From positions 1-22,535 of the forward strand of contig SKSI01000060.1 in the NCBI GenBank assembly GCA_007123065.1: a stretch of 22,535 nucleotides of DNA, in the 5' to 3' direction. Shown here in pieces: positions 1 through 7,001 of this stretch (the stretch's first letter is position 1; each line of letters begins with the position of its first letter). The translations under genes and the position numbers were made by a program. This DNA is from Bacteroidales bacterium (lineage in GTDB: Bacteria; Bacteroidota; Bacteroidia; Bacteroidales; UBA7960). Under the pieces are notes generated by a model. It was not told the DNA's origin and ran no database searches. It saw nothing but the letters and a program-made list of their open reading frames with translations.

Positions 1-890
1 TCCATCCCCAGGGCATGTAACACCTCCAGGGTGCTGTAACGAGCATTCACCATAAAGGAGGCCCTGTTTTTTGATGAAAATGGCCCTTCAGCGCCCAATT
101 CAAATCCGTTGAACCCAACCTGACCCATGAATTCATGCTGTTGATTGTTTCCGTTACGCATCCTTAAATCGAATGCTCCTGCAAGTGCATTTCCATATTC
201 CGCAGGGAAGGCCCCTGTATAAAAGTCAGAATTATCAAGTTGGTTGTTGTTAAGCATGCTAACCGGACCACCTGTTGAACCAATCGAACCAAAATGGTTT
301 GGATTTGGGATCTCGACCCCTTCCAGGCGCCATAAAAGTCCAAGTGGTGAGTTTCCCCTGATGATGATGTCATTGCGCTGATCTGATGCGGAGGAAACTC
401 CGGCAAAATTAGCTGCCATCCGCGACGGATCACCGAGGCTGCCTGCATACCTTTCGGTTTCGTCGATGGTAAAGGAGCGGGCACTGATCACCGCCATCTC
501 ATTCAGGGGTTGGTCTTTTCGAAGTTCAGGTCTTACCTCCACATCATCAAGAAGGTATACCTGCTCTTCCAACCTGACCGTAATGACGAGCTCCCTGCCT
601 GAACCAAGCAGAAGGTTGTGTATTGTGGTTGGTTGATAACCCATCATCCTGACTTCAATGTCAAATCGTCCCAGCGGCATGTCATCCATGCGAAATTGGC
701 CATCAACATCAGTTGATGTGCCTTTAAGCGGAGAAGAGTTCAAAATGATGACCGTTGCACCCGGTAAGGGTACCTCCGTGTACGCGTCAACCACGGTGCC
801 GCGAAATGTCTGTGAAAGTTCCTGTGTAAAAACATTCGTAGTAATAATAACCAGTAGTGTAAAAAGTATGCTGATTCTTAATGGTTTCAT
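1..890 (-). CDS. TonB-dependent receptor, N-terminal part (cut by window edge)
   Basis: Outer-membrane receptor of the TonB-dependent type, which imports a ligand using energy passed on by TonB. From the ATG at 890 the frame stays open for 296 codons to the window edge. A signal peptide covers about residues 1-22 (hydrophobic stretch ISILFTLLVIIT). A carboxypeptidase-regulatory-like beta-sandwich follows at about 27-110 (FRGTVVDAYTEVPLPGATV, then DVDGQFRMDDMPLG). The plug domain runs from about 130, with RNDIIIRGNSPLGLLWRLEG and then EYGNALAGAFDLRMRNG, which is typical of Bacteroidota receptors. The start of the barrel is present and the rest lies outside. No SusD partner is visible on the upstream side. 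The ligand cannot be told from sequence. The upstream region holds a -24-like box and tandem 16-bp sites. Family call is firm; substrate unknown. Confidence 0.9.
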   Translation of the reverse strand, partial: MKPLRISILFTLLVIITTNVFTQELSQTFRGTVVDAYTEVPLPGATVIILNSSPLKGTSTDVDGQFRMDDMPLGRFDIEVRMMGYQPTTIHNLLLGSGRELVITVRLEEQVYLLDDVEVRPELRKDQPLNEMAVISARSFTIDETERYAGSLGDPSRMAANFAGVSSASDQRNDIIIRGNSPLGLLWRLEGVEIPNPNHFGSIGSTGGPVSMLNNNQLDNSDFYTGAFPAEYGNALAGAFDLRMRNGNNQQHEFMGQVGFNGFELGAEGPFSSKNRASFMVNARYSTLEVLHALGM

Positions 891-902
891 TTGTTTATAA
901 TA

Positions 903-931
903 GTTTAGTTGTTGAGTCGTTTAGTTGTTGA
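903..931. repeat. 13-bp tandem direct repeat in the receptor leader
   Basis: GTTTAGTTGTTGA occurs twice, at 903-915 and 919-931, separated by 3 bp (period 16). It lies 13 bp upstream of the receptor start codon, so it is probably in the 5' untranslated region if the -24-like box at 934-950 is the promoter. Function unknown; it could be a slippage product or a binding site. Confidence 0.7.
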
Positions 932-933
932 TA

Positions 934-950
934 ATAAAAAATCGTGCCAA
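934..950 (-). promoter_or_regulatory. Candidate sigma-54 promoter of the TonB receptor (weak -12)
   Basis: On the minus strand, TTGGCACG matches the sigma-54 -24 element perfectly. The downstream part reads TTTAT where TTGCA is expected, so the -12 GC is missing. Predicted transcription would begin about 30 nt before the receptor ATG at 890. Two enhancer-like 16-bp sites lie about 90 and 110 bp upstream, which suits sigma-54 activation. The poor -12 keeps confidence low. Confidence 0.35.
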
Positions 951-985
951 GAAGTGCATGTTGGCTGTATTGCAATGAAATAAAA

Positions 986-999
986 GTTTGTAGCGCCAT
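986..999. repeat. Intergenic element GTTTGTAGCGCCAT (copy 1)
   Basis: This 14-mer recurs with one mismatch at 4781-4794. Both copies lie upstream of minus-strand genes (the TonB receptor here, the SRPBCC gene there) and in the same orientation. It may be a shared operator or a chance match. Confidence 0.35.
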
Positions 1000-1026
1000 A
1001 ACCATATAAGAAAATGCCACCGGTTA

Positions 1027-1064
1027 CGTGCGTTTTCGGTCAATTATGTGTCCGCTTTCGATCA
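1027..1064 (-). promoter_or_regulatory. Tandem 16-bp operator/enhancer-like sites upstream of the TonB receptor
   Basis: Read on the minus strand, two sites fit TGnnCG-N4-CGnnC: TGATCGAAAGCGGACA (1064-1049) and TGACCGAAAACGCACG (1042-1027). They are 22 bp apart, close to two helical turns, so a regulator could bind the same DNA face. A third site of the same form lies at 6884-6899 upstream of the permease. All are imperfect dyads. Their distance from the -24-like box (about 88 and 110 bp, centre to box) suits an enhancer-binding protein of the NtrC class. The motif is seen; the regulator is inferred and not in the window. Confidence 0.5.
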
Positions 1065-1187
1065 GTTTGAATCTGTTTTTCTTTTAAATGGTTGGATCCG
1101 CATATAGGTAAGGCTTCTCCAGAGCCATTCAAAAGGAAGCAATTCGGCATTACGTGCCATGTTGTTGGCTGCCTGGTTAATTGGTTT
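1062..1187 (-). pseudogene. C-terminal remnant of a DUF418-type membrane protein
   Basis: Between the histidine kinase stop and the receptor control region, the minus strand is open in a different frame from the kinase. It reads ...NQAANNMARNAE followed by LLPFEWLWRSLTYMRIQPF and a basic tail, stopping with TGA at 1064-1062. An ATG at 1160 would give only 32 residues. The EWLWRSLTY-x-QP pattern near a C-terminus resembles the end of DUF418 (YeiB-like) membrane proteins, where GPLEWLWR-like sequences close the protein. I infer a decayed gene of which only the tail survives, its 5' part replaced by the kinase locus. A functional micro-ORF or chance resemblance is possible. Confidence 0.5.
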
Positions 1188-1188
1188 G

Positions 1189-3501
1189 TTAGGATTTTGA
1201 AGTGATGTAGGCGTTAATTAACACATTTAACTTTTCCCTACTGACGGGTTTGGATGCGTACGCATCGCATCCGGCATCCAGCATTCGCTGTTCGTCGCCT
1301 GTTTGAGCGTGTGCAGTAATGGCGATAATGGGTAGGTCAGGTCTTTTTGTTTTGATCTGTTTAGTGGCTTCAATACCATTCATAACCGGCATTTTGATGT
1401 CCATCAGAACAAGGCTGATTTCCGGATGATTATCACACAGTTGTACGGCTTCCTTGCCATTTGCGGCATGCAGGTTGGAGTATCCCATCAGACCAAGCAC
1501 ACTTTGGAGGTATAGGTAATTGGCATCGTCATCCTCAGCAATTAAAATATAAGGTTCTCCGCTGTTTATTTTGTATCCGGGTGGTGTTATGGTTGTCTCT
1601 TCATCACATTCAACTGCTTTGTATGGTATTGTGAAGAAAAATGTGGATCCTTCGTTTGGTATGGAATCAACCCAGATGGTGCCACCAAGTTTCTCAGTCA
1701 GTCCTTTAGCGATGGTGAGCCCAAGACCGTTTCCTTCATGCGCTCTTGTTGTAGAAGGGTCCGCTTGCGCGAATGGTTTAAAGATTGCCGCTCTCTTGTC
1801 AGGAGAAATGCCTGTTCCGGTATCTTGTACAAAAAACTTCAGAAAAGCATCTTGTTTTTCATAGCCGAATGTAATGCCACCCTCGTTGGTGAATTTGATT
1901 GCATTGTCAATCAGTTGTTCCAATATTTTCAAAACAAGATCTTTATCACTGATGATCTCCGGATCTTTTTCTGATTGTGGCAGGTTCAGATCTATGGAAA
2001 TATTGTTTTCAACACATTGCCTGGTTGAATTTTGGAGCAGGTCTTGCAGCAAAGGGTTTAACCGGAATGCTTTTCCCTTGATTTGTATGCTCCCGGCGGT
2101 AACCATAGAAACATCAAGAATGTTATTTACGGTTCTGATAAGTCTGAAACTGCTTCTTTTTAATGTTTGATAATGTTCGGCGCGTTCTTGTTTAGAGAGA
2201 TCTGCCTCTGAAAGCAATTGTCCGAATCCAAGTATGCTGTTCAGGGGTGTTCGGATTTCGTGGGAGATATTGTTAATGAAGGCATTTTTCAGCTTGTCAC
2301 TTTCTTCCGCTTTTTCCTTGGCCAGAGTAAGTTCCTGTTCCGTTTGTTTGATATGGGTTTGGTCAAAAAGATAGCCACGGATGATTCGTGCCTCTCCGTT
2401 TTCGTCTCGCTCGATCCTGGAAAAATCATAAAACCACCGGTAAATACCATCTTTACATCGCAATCTGTAGGATTGTTCAAACGTGTCTTTTCTCTTTGCG
2501 ATATTCTCTTTTATTTGCGGAAAAACAAGCTCTAAATCCTCTTTATGGGTCAACTCTGCAAAACGAAAATTTGGCTGGATAATCTCTTCACGGGTGTAAC
2601 CAAGGATATCTTTAACATTCTCTGAGATTTGAATCACGGGGTAACCTTCACTAATTCTATACTGGATTGTAAATACAGGTCCGGCTGAAAAAAGATCGCG
2701 CTCATAACGGAGCATTTCTTCGATACGCTTCCTTTCAGTGATATCTGTAGAAACTCCACACAAACCGATTGGTGTTTCGTCAAGATTATAGAGAATCTGG
2801 GTCCTGGCATCCATGATGATCTCCTTACCGTCTGATGTTTGGTTAATGACTTCGCCGCGCCACTTGCCACATTCTAAAGTTTTCTGAATGATGCCGTTCT
2901 GGGTGGTGCTTTTGGTTTTATTCTCACCATATTTATGAACCGATTGACCAATCAATTCCTCTTTCGTGTATCCAAGCTTGGCTATTTCCGCCTGGTTGAC
3001 ATAGGTGATGACGCCATTTAAGTCAGTTACAGTTACGCAGTCTTGTATCTGATCCAGAACTAGCGATTGAAAATTTAGCTGGTCTTCTGTTTTTTTGCTT
3101 TGTGTGACATCCTGGCCAAGACCCCATGAAGCCCACCCGGGAATTTTTACATCATGATATGTGTCAAACCAGGTGATTGCTCTTTTTTCGCCATTTTTTG
3201 CAACCAGTTCGAATGTGTTGATGTTGGCATTTTTATCCTCAGACATTTCCATAACGAGTTGCCTGTATTCAGGATCAGGATACAACATCTCCATAGCCTT
3301 GGGATTGCCGATCATCTCCTCTGCAGTATAACCGGTGCTTTGCATGCAAGCTTTGTTCCAGACTATAAACAGGCCATTCTCATCAAAAGCATTAAGAAGT
3401 ATGGGCATATTGTCAAGAACAAGCTTAAAGCGGTTTTCGCTTTCTTGCAACAACTTTAAGGTTTTAAGCAATTCTTCGTTTGACGGGTTGTTTTTGGCCA
3501 T
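1189..3501 (-). CDS. Hybrid histidine kinase: three PAS domains, HisKA, HATPase, receiver
   Basis: Phosphorelay sensor of 770 residues with no transmembrane segment or signal peptide, so it probably senses in the cytoplasm. Three PAS modules occupy about residues 20-137, 142-260 and 265-388; each ends with a PAC-like strand (GLGQDVTQ, GVSTDITERK, GYLFDQTHIK). A short helix leads to HisKA with phospho-acceptor His414 in NISHEIRTPLN. The ATPase domain shows N-box Asn533, G1 DTGTG (560-564) and G2 GNGLGL (590-595). The C-terminal receiver has the acidic pocket E656-D657-D658, phospho-acceptor Asp701 in LMDIKMPVMNG, Thr729 and Lys751, so both halves look catalytically intact. No HPt domain or output regulator is nearby, so the phosphate's final target is unknown. 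The ATG at 3501 lies about 30 nt below a TAnnTTTG box. The signal is unknown. Confidence 0.95.
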   Translation of the reverse strand: MAKNNPSNEELLKTLKLLQESENRFKLVLDNMPILLNAFDENGLFIVWNKACMQSTGYTAEEMIGNPKAMEMLYPDPEYRQLVMEMSEDKNANINTFELVAKNGEKRAITWFDTYHDVKIPGWASWGLGQDVTQSKKTEDQLNFQSLVLDQIQDCVTVTDLNGVITYVNQAEIAKLGYTKEELIGQSVHKYGENKTKSTTQNGIIQKTLECGKWRGEVINQTSDGKEIIMDARTQILYNLDETPIGLCGVSTDITERKRIEEMLRYERDLFSAGPVFTIQYRISEGYPVIQISENVKDILGYTREEIIQPNFRFAELTHKEDLELVFPQIKENIAKRKDTFEQSYRLRCKDGIYRWFYDFSRIERDENGEARIIRGYLFDQTHIKQTEQELTLAKEKAEESDKLKNAFINNISHEIRTPLNSILGFGQLLSEADLSKQERAEHYQTLKRSSFRLIRTVNNILDVSMVTAGSIQIKGKAFRLNPLLQDLLQNSTRQCVENNISIDLNLPQSEKDPEIISDKDLVLKILEQLIDNAIKFTNEGGITFGYEKQDAFLKFFVQDTGTGISPDKRAAIFKPFAQADPSTTRAHEGNGLGLTIAKGLTEKLGGTIWVDSIPNEGSTFFFTIPYKAVECDEETTITPPGYKINSGEPYILIAEDDDANYLYLQSVLGLMGYSNLHAANGKEAVQLCDNHPEISLVLMDIKMPVMNGIEATKQIKTKRPDLPIIAITAHAQTGDEQRMLDAGCDAYASKPVSREKLNVLINAYITSKS

Positions 3502-3531
3502 CTTTTCTGGTTAAAAGTGTATAAAACATAC

Positions 3532-3539
3532 CAAAAATA
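3532..3539 (-). promoter_or_regulatory. TAnnTTTG -7 box of the hybrid kinase
   Basis: The minus strand reads TATTTTTG, an exact match to the Bacteroidota sigma-A -7 consensus TAnnTTTG, 30 nt before the kinase ATG. No clear TTG -33 element at standard spacing was found, and the region is AT-rich, so chance is possible. Confidence 0.45.
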
Positions 3540-3635
3540 CAAATAATTAAAATACTATTGAGCTAAATGGATCGGTAGGTCTTTTTTTTGCTTATTGCCG
3601 TGCGCCATTTGCCGGAATGTCTATAAGAGTTGGTT

Positions 3636-4244
3636 CTATCGGGCTTTCAGAAGCGCTTTCACTGCGTTTTTTTCGTCCTTGCTTGCATGATTATTCATGT
3701 ATTCCTGCACAATTTCAGGTGCTTCCTGTCCGAGAGGCACGAATATCATCGCTGCGCTGTTCATGCAATAGCGCAAGCCTGTTGGTGGGGGTCCATCATC
3801 AAAAACGTGTCCGAGATGGGAACCACTGCCCGCATCTATGACTTCCGTCCGGATCATACCAAACGATTTGTCTGTCCGGTAATAAACAGCTTCAGGTGTT
3901 ATGGGTTCAAAGAAACTCGGCCAACCGCATCCTGAATCAAATTTTGTGTCAGAAAAGAACAAAGGCTGTCCCGTGGCAGCAGCGTAATAAATGCCAGCAT
4001 CGGCTGTATTGTAATATTTTCCGGTAAAAGGACGTTCAGTACCTGCTTTGCGCAGTATTTCATACTGTTGTGCGTCCAGGATATTTTTCCAGTCCTGATC
4101 GCTTCGTTCTATACGGTATTTGCCCGGATCGTTGTCTTTGTTGTTGATGGTCATATCTCTTTGATTTAAAGGTATCTGTCCTGTTAGGAAGATCGTGTTT
4201 GCTATAAATAATGCTGTTAAGAATGCCTGTGTGATCTTTTTCAT
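3636..4244 (-). CDS. msrB: Exported peptide-methionine (R)-S-oxide reductase, zinc-site cysteines lost
   Basis: Reduces methionine-R-sulfoxide in oxidised proteins. Of the 202 residues, about 1-22 form a signal peptide (hydrophobic AFLTALFIANTIFLTG), so the enzyme should act in the periplasm or envelope. The MsrB core spans about 50-172. Catalytic Cys160 sits in RYCMNSAAMIF and the recycling Cys106 in SGCGWPSFFEP; HLGHVFDDGPPPTG is also present. The two CxxC pairs that bind structural zinc in many MsrBs (for example E. coli) are replaced: 88-91 read AAAT, and the second pair is Asp137/Ser140. It is therefore a zinc-free form, as known for some MsrBs. It follows the SRPBCC gene by 18 bp and is probably co-transcribed with it. 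No msrA or dedicated reductant gene is adjacent. Confidence 0.93.
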   Translation of the reverse strand: MKKITQAFLTALFIANTIFLTGQIPLNQRDMTINNKDNDPGKYRIERSDQDWKNILDAQQYEILRKAGTERPFTGKYYNTADAGIYYAAATGQPLFFSDTKFDSGCGWPSFFEPITPEAVYYRTDKSFGMIRTEVIDAGSGSHLGHVFDDGPPPTGLRYCMNSAAMIFVPLGQEAPEIVQEYMNNHASKDEKNAVKALLKAR

Positions 4245-4262
4245 TCGTAGTCCTTGATATGT

Positions 4263-4754
4263 TTATGGTTTTGTATTGGTTGTCCCATCTTCCCCGGGCG
4301 GAAAACGTTTCTCCATTGCCTTCTCACGGTAAGTGAAAATCCGGTTTAGCTGTTTTTTAATGAAAAGCACATTGGCAATGCTTCCCAGAAAAGCCATGGG
4401 TGGTTTATAAGAAACAATGTCTGTCATCAAAACGCCATTGTCTTTTTCTTCAATATGGTGCTCATGATGCCATATGGAATAAGGACCAACCAGTTGTTCA
4501 TCAATAAAATATTTCTTCTCCTCGATATGAGTGATCTCTGATACCCATGTTAAAGGGATGCCGGGAAGGGGTTTGACCCGATAGCTGATAATCATTCCAG
4601 GGTACATCTTTTGGGGCAATCCTTTGGATGTGATATCAAAGCCCATATGCTTTGGTGTAATTTCTTTCAAATTTGAAGGTGAGGAAATGAAGTCCCACAC
4701 CTCGTCAATACCGGCATAAAGAAATTGTTTTGTTTTTAGCTGAAAAAATCCCAT
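4263..4754 (-). CDS. SRPBCC (START-like) ligand-binding family protein
   Basis: A 163-residue cytoplasmic protein of the SRPBCC/polyketide cyclase-like fold, a helix-grip domain that encloses a hydrophobic ligand. Recognised by the opening LKTKQFLYAGIDEVWDFISSP and LKEITPKHMGFDI, the mid-section PGMIISYRVKPLPGIPLTWV and EITHIEEKKYFIDEQ, and the WHHEHHIEE strand followed by a long C-terminal helix. The form resembles the SRPBCC proteins often named 'cell division inhibitor' in databases, but nothing here proves such a role. The last about 13 residues are polar and probably disordered. It lies first in a unit with msrB (18-bp gap). Ligand and function unknown. Confidence 0.75.
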   Translation of the reverse strand: MGFFQLKTKQFLYAGIDEVWDFISSPSNLKEITPKHMGFDITSKGLPQKMYPGMIISYRVKPLPGIPLTWVSEITHIEEKKYFIDEQLVGPYSIWHHEHHIEEKDNGVLMTDIVSYKPPMAFLGSIANVLFIKKQLNRIFTYREKAMEKRFPPGEDGTTNTKP

Positions 4755-4780
4755 AGTTTTATTCTTTTAAATATAACAAT

Positions 4781-4794
4781 GTTTGCAGCGCCAT
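4781..4794. repeat. Intergenic element GTTTGCAGCGCCAT (copy 2)
   Basis: Second copy of the 14-mer at 986-999 (13 of 14 identical, same orientation), 27 bp upstream of the SRPBCC start. GCGCCATTTG from this element also occurs at 3602-3611, just past the msrB stop. Possible operator; could be chance. Confidence 0.35.
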
Positions 4795-4922
4795 TTGTTC
4801 ATTGCTATTGGTATTTTTTTTGAAAATAGAATTTGTAAGGATATTTTTTGTTTTTTTGTATGATGATGATAAGATGATGTTTAAACCGGACCAGTTTGTG
4901 ATATTTTTCTAAAAGAAATCAG

Positions 4923-5849
4923 ATGGCAGAAATTAACAGTTTTCTCGACTTCCTTAAGCTCTTGTTTGTTACAACCACTAGCCAGCTTATATGGCTGCTG
5001 GGTTTGTTTTTTTTGTTTGGTTTGATTTTGTACTTTTTTGCACGCTCAACACGCATCACATTTATGAATTCGGTGGGTGCCAAAATGGACGTTGTGGTTA
5101 CAGGCTGGATCGGAACACCGGTACATGAGTTGGGCCACGCGATATTCTGTATATTATTTGGTCATAAGATTGTAGAGATGAAGCTTTACAGTCCGAATAA
5201 TGAAGATGGAACACTGGGATATGTAAACCATGCCTACAACCGGAAAAGCACCTATCAGAACATTGGGAATTTCTTTATCGGTGCCGGACCGATCATTTTT
5301 GGCTCACTGGTTATATATGCACTGTCATATTACCTGGTTCCTGGCATGAGGGCTGCTTTCTCAAACATTGAATCTGAAAGCCAGATGTATGTTCAATTGT
5401 TGCAGGGACAATACAGCGGTTTGTTTGCCGCGTTCCGGGAAACAACCATGCATACATTAAGCAGTCTTTTTGCATTAGAGAATTTGTCAGATTACAGGTT
5501 TTGGATATTTCTTTACCTTGCCGTATCCATATCCTCACATATGCAGCTGAGTCCACCTGACATCAAAGGCGCTAAAGGCGGGTTGATCAGCATTGTGGTC
5601 TTTGTTTTTTTTCTGAACCTGTTTATACTCGGATTTGAGGCTACCGGGTTCAGCGCGCATTTTGGAGACTGGTGGAACTATATCAAGCTCGAAAGCTACG
5701 CCAACTCGATCAACCGATTTCTGGGTATTATGGCATCCCTGTTCGTTTTTGCCACCATCATTTCCGGGCTGAATTTCAGCCTTTCCTATGCTTTGCTAAC
5801 CGTTTACAATATATTGAGAGGCAAAGGATTGATCAATCCGCTTAACTGA
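4923..5849 (+). CDS. Multi-pass membrane protein with HELGH zinc motif (M50-like)
   Basis: A 308-residue integral membrane protein. A hydrophobic segment at about 20-40 comes first. His68-Glu-Leu-Gly-His72 follows in GTPVHELGHAIFCILFGHKI, the HExxH zinc site of membrane metallopeptidases. Further segments lie near 115-138, 192-206, 220-238 and 264-290. GNFFIGAGPIIFGS (115-128) is like the conserved glycine-rich stretch after the first motif in M50 relatives. A late SSHMQLSPPDIKGAKGG (204-220) carries Asp213, a plausible third zinc ligand in place of the NPDG of classical site-2 proteases. Whether it cleaves membrane proteins is inferred. The gene stands alone on its strand, diverges from the SRPBCC gene and overlaps the MscS gene tail-to-tail by 8 bp. 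No standard promoter match was found upstream (4755-4922); a TATTTTTTG run has the spacing one base off. Confidence 0.75.
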   Translation: MAEINSFLDFLKLLFVTTTSQLIWLLGLFFLFGLILYFFARSTRITFMNSVGAKMDVVVTGWIGTPVHELGHAIFCILFGHKIVEMKLYSPNNEDGTLGYVNHAYNRKSTYQNIGNFFIGAGPIIFGSLVIYALSYYLVPGMRAAFSNIESESQMYVQLLQGQYSGLFAAFRETTMHTLSSLFALENLSDYRFWIFLYLAVSISSHMQLSPPDIKGAKGGLISIVVFVFFLNLFILGFEATGFSAHFGDWWNYIKLESYANSINRFLGIMASLFVFATIISGLNFSLSYALLTVYNILRGKGLINPLN

Positions 5850-6771
5850 CCGCTTTTTGTTCTTTCTCTTTCAGTGATATTCTGGTTTTTGGCAGGCATT
5901 GCGGGTATTCACGCCGGATAAACTCAATAAGTTTTTCCCGGATGAAGACCCTCAGCTCCCAGGCATCCGGAGAGTTGGCGGCACTCATCAGTGCCCGCAG
6001 CTCAAGCGTATGTTCACGTGCATCAGTAACCTGCAGCACGTTTACCTTCTTGTCCCAGTATTTGTTGGATTCCAGCAAACGTGTCAGCTCTTTGCGTAAG
6101 GCTTCTATCGGAATGGTATAATCGGTATAGATAAATACTGTACCCATAATCTCGGCAGTTGTCCGTGTCCAGTTCTGAAAGGGTGTTTCGAGAAAATAAT
6201 TTGACGGCACTACCAGACGTCTTTTATCCCAGATACGAATGACTACATAAGTCAGATTGATCTCTTCAATCCAACCCCATTCATTTTCAACAATTACCAC
6301 ATCATCCAGCCTGATCGGTTGGGTGATGGCGATCTGAAAACCGGCCAGAATTGTTCCCAATGCTTTTTGTGCGGCGAGACCAAGTATTAGTCCGGCGATA
6401 CCGGCAGAAGCAAAAATGCTGATCCCTATATTCCTGACACTATCAAACTGCAACAGGGTGATGCCCAGGGCAATCACAAACACAATAAATACAAGGATCT
6501 TTTCAAGGATGTTGTATTGTGTATGCAATTTCCTAAAGCGCAGGTTGTTGGTTACAGAAATGTCGAAGCGCTTTAGGATGTTATTCTTTATTGTTCGGAT
6601 AAACACGATCAGGAGCCAGGTTATTGCCACAATCATAAAAAGTGAGCCAACCAGGTCTATGCTGTCTTTCAGAAACCCGGGGATGATGTCCAGAGGAGAC
6701 AGAATCGTTTTGATTGCAATTGTCAGCAGAAAGAACAATATGGGAGGAATGAATTTTAAAAATCTTCGCAT
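5842..6771 (-). CDS. MscS-family mechanosensitive ion channel
   Basis: Small-conductance-type channel that lets ions out when membrane tension rises, as in osmotic downshock. Its 309 residues are close to E. coli MscS (286). Transmembrane helices lie at about 8-25, 39-58 and 88-108. The pore-lining third helix and the start of the beta domain are clear: GISIFASAGIAGLILGLAAQ (116-135), then KALGTILAGFQIAITQPIRL, DDVVIVENEWGWIEEI and RRLVVPSNYFLETPFQNWTR. A soluble alpha/beta C-terminal region ends in a charged tail. The N-terminus is short, without a large periplasmic sensor. A TATATTTG box lies 76 nt upstream. The stop codon is inside the tail of the convergent membrane-protease gene, so the 3' ends overlap. 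Family call is firm. Confidence 0.93.
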   Translation of the reverse strand: MRRFLKFIPPILFFLLTIAIKTILSPLDIIPGFLKDSIDLVGSLFMIVAITWLLIVFIRTIKNNILKRFDISVTNNLRFRKLHTQYNILEKILVFIVFVIALGITLLQFDSVRNIGISIFASAGIAGLILGLAAQKALGTILAGFQIAITQPIRLDDVVIVENEWGWIEEINLTYVVIRIWDKRRLVVPSNYFLETPFQNWTRTTAEIMGTVFIYTDYTIPIEALRKELTRLLESNKYWDKKVNVLQVTDAREHTLELRALMSAANSPDAWELRVFIREKLIEFIRREYPQCLPKTRISLKEKEQKAVS

Positions 6772-6846
6772 AAGTTTTGATTTTTGTTGTTAAATGCACT
6801 TATTCTTTAAAAAAACCGGAAAACAATCTCGCAATCCGTTCGCATT

Positions 6847-6854
6847 CAAATATA
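6847..6854 (-). promoter_or_regulatory. TAnnTTTG -7 box of the MscS gene
   Basis: The minus strand reads TATATTTG, an exact TAnnTTTG match, 76 nt upstream of the channel ATG at 6771. No convincing -33 TTG at 19-21 nt was seen. Confidence 0.4.
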
Positions 6855-6883
6855 ATGAATTCTAAGGATTAACACCCGCGACG

Positions 6884-6899
6884 TGTGCGAAATCGTACA
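6884..6899. promoter_or_regulatory. 16-bp imperfect inverted repeat, likely enhancer site for the permease promoter
   Basis: TGTGCGA-AA-TCGTACA pairs 6 of 7 positions across the dyad. It lies about 95 bp upstream of the -24 element at 6986, the usual place for an NtrC-class activator. Read on the minus strand (TGTACGATTTCGCACA) it has the same TGnnCG-N4-CGnnC form as the tandem sites at 1027-1064. Confidence 0.55.
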
Positions 6900-6985
6900 T
6901 GGTTTGTTTGATTGCGAACAATTTTAAACATGGATTTAAATATCATATAGTCGTAATGCGCAATAAGTCAAAGCGTTATTGCAGG

Positions 6986-7001
6986 TGGCATGTTTTTCGC
7001 A
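6986..7001 (+). promoter_or_regulatory. Sigma-54 (-24/-12) promoter of the ABC permease
   Basis: TGGCATGTTTTTCGCA matches the sigma-54 consensus TGGCACG-N4-TTGCA at 10 of 12 fixed positions, with the invariant GG and GC exactly 10 bp apart. Transcription would start near 7012, about 35 nt before the ATG at 7048. An inverted repeat about 95 bp upstream supports activation by an enhancer-binding protein. No TAnnTTTG box was found for this gene, which fits a sigma-54-only promoter. Confidence 0.65.

Noticed and set aside
961..976. Plus-strand TTGGCTGTATTGCA as a second sigma-54 promoter
   Set aside because: GG and GC are only 7 bp apart instead of 10, and no plus-strand gene follows.
1112..1125. 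GGCT...AGCC short hairpin after the hybrid kinase
   Set aside because: Only a 4-bp stem with no T-run, and it lies inside the DUF418-like reading frame; not a terminator.
4842..4850. TATTTTTTG as a promoter for the membrane metallopeptidase gene
   Set aside because: One base too many between TA and TTTG; in a T-rich stretch this is not distinguishable from chance.
4860..4879. ATGATG repeats upstream of the membrane metallopeptidase gene
   Set aside because: Short low-complexity run without a regular period beyond three bases; no evidence of function.
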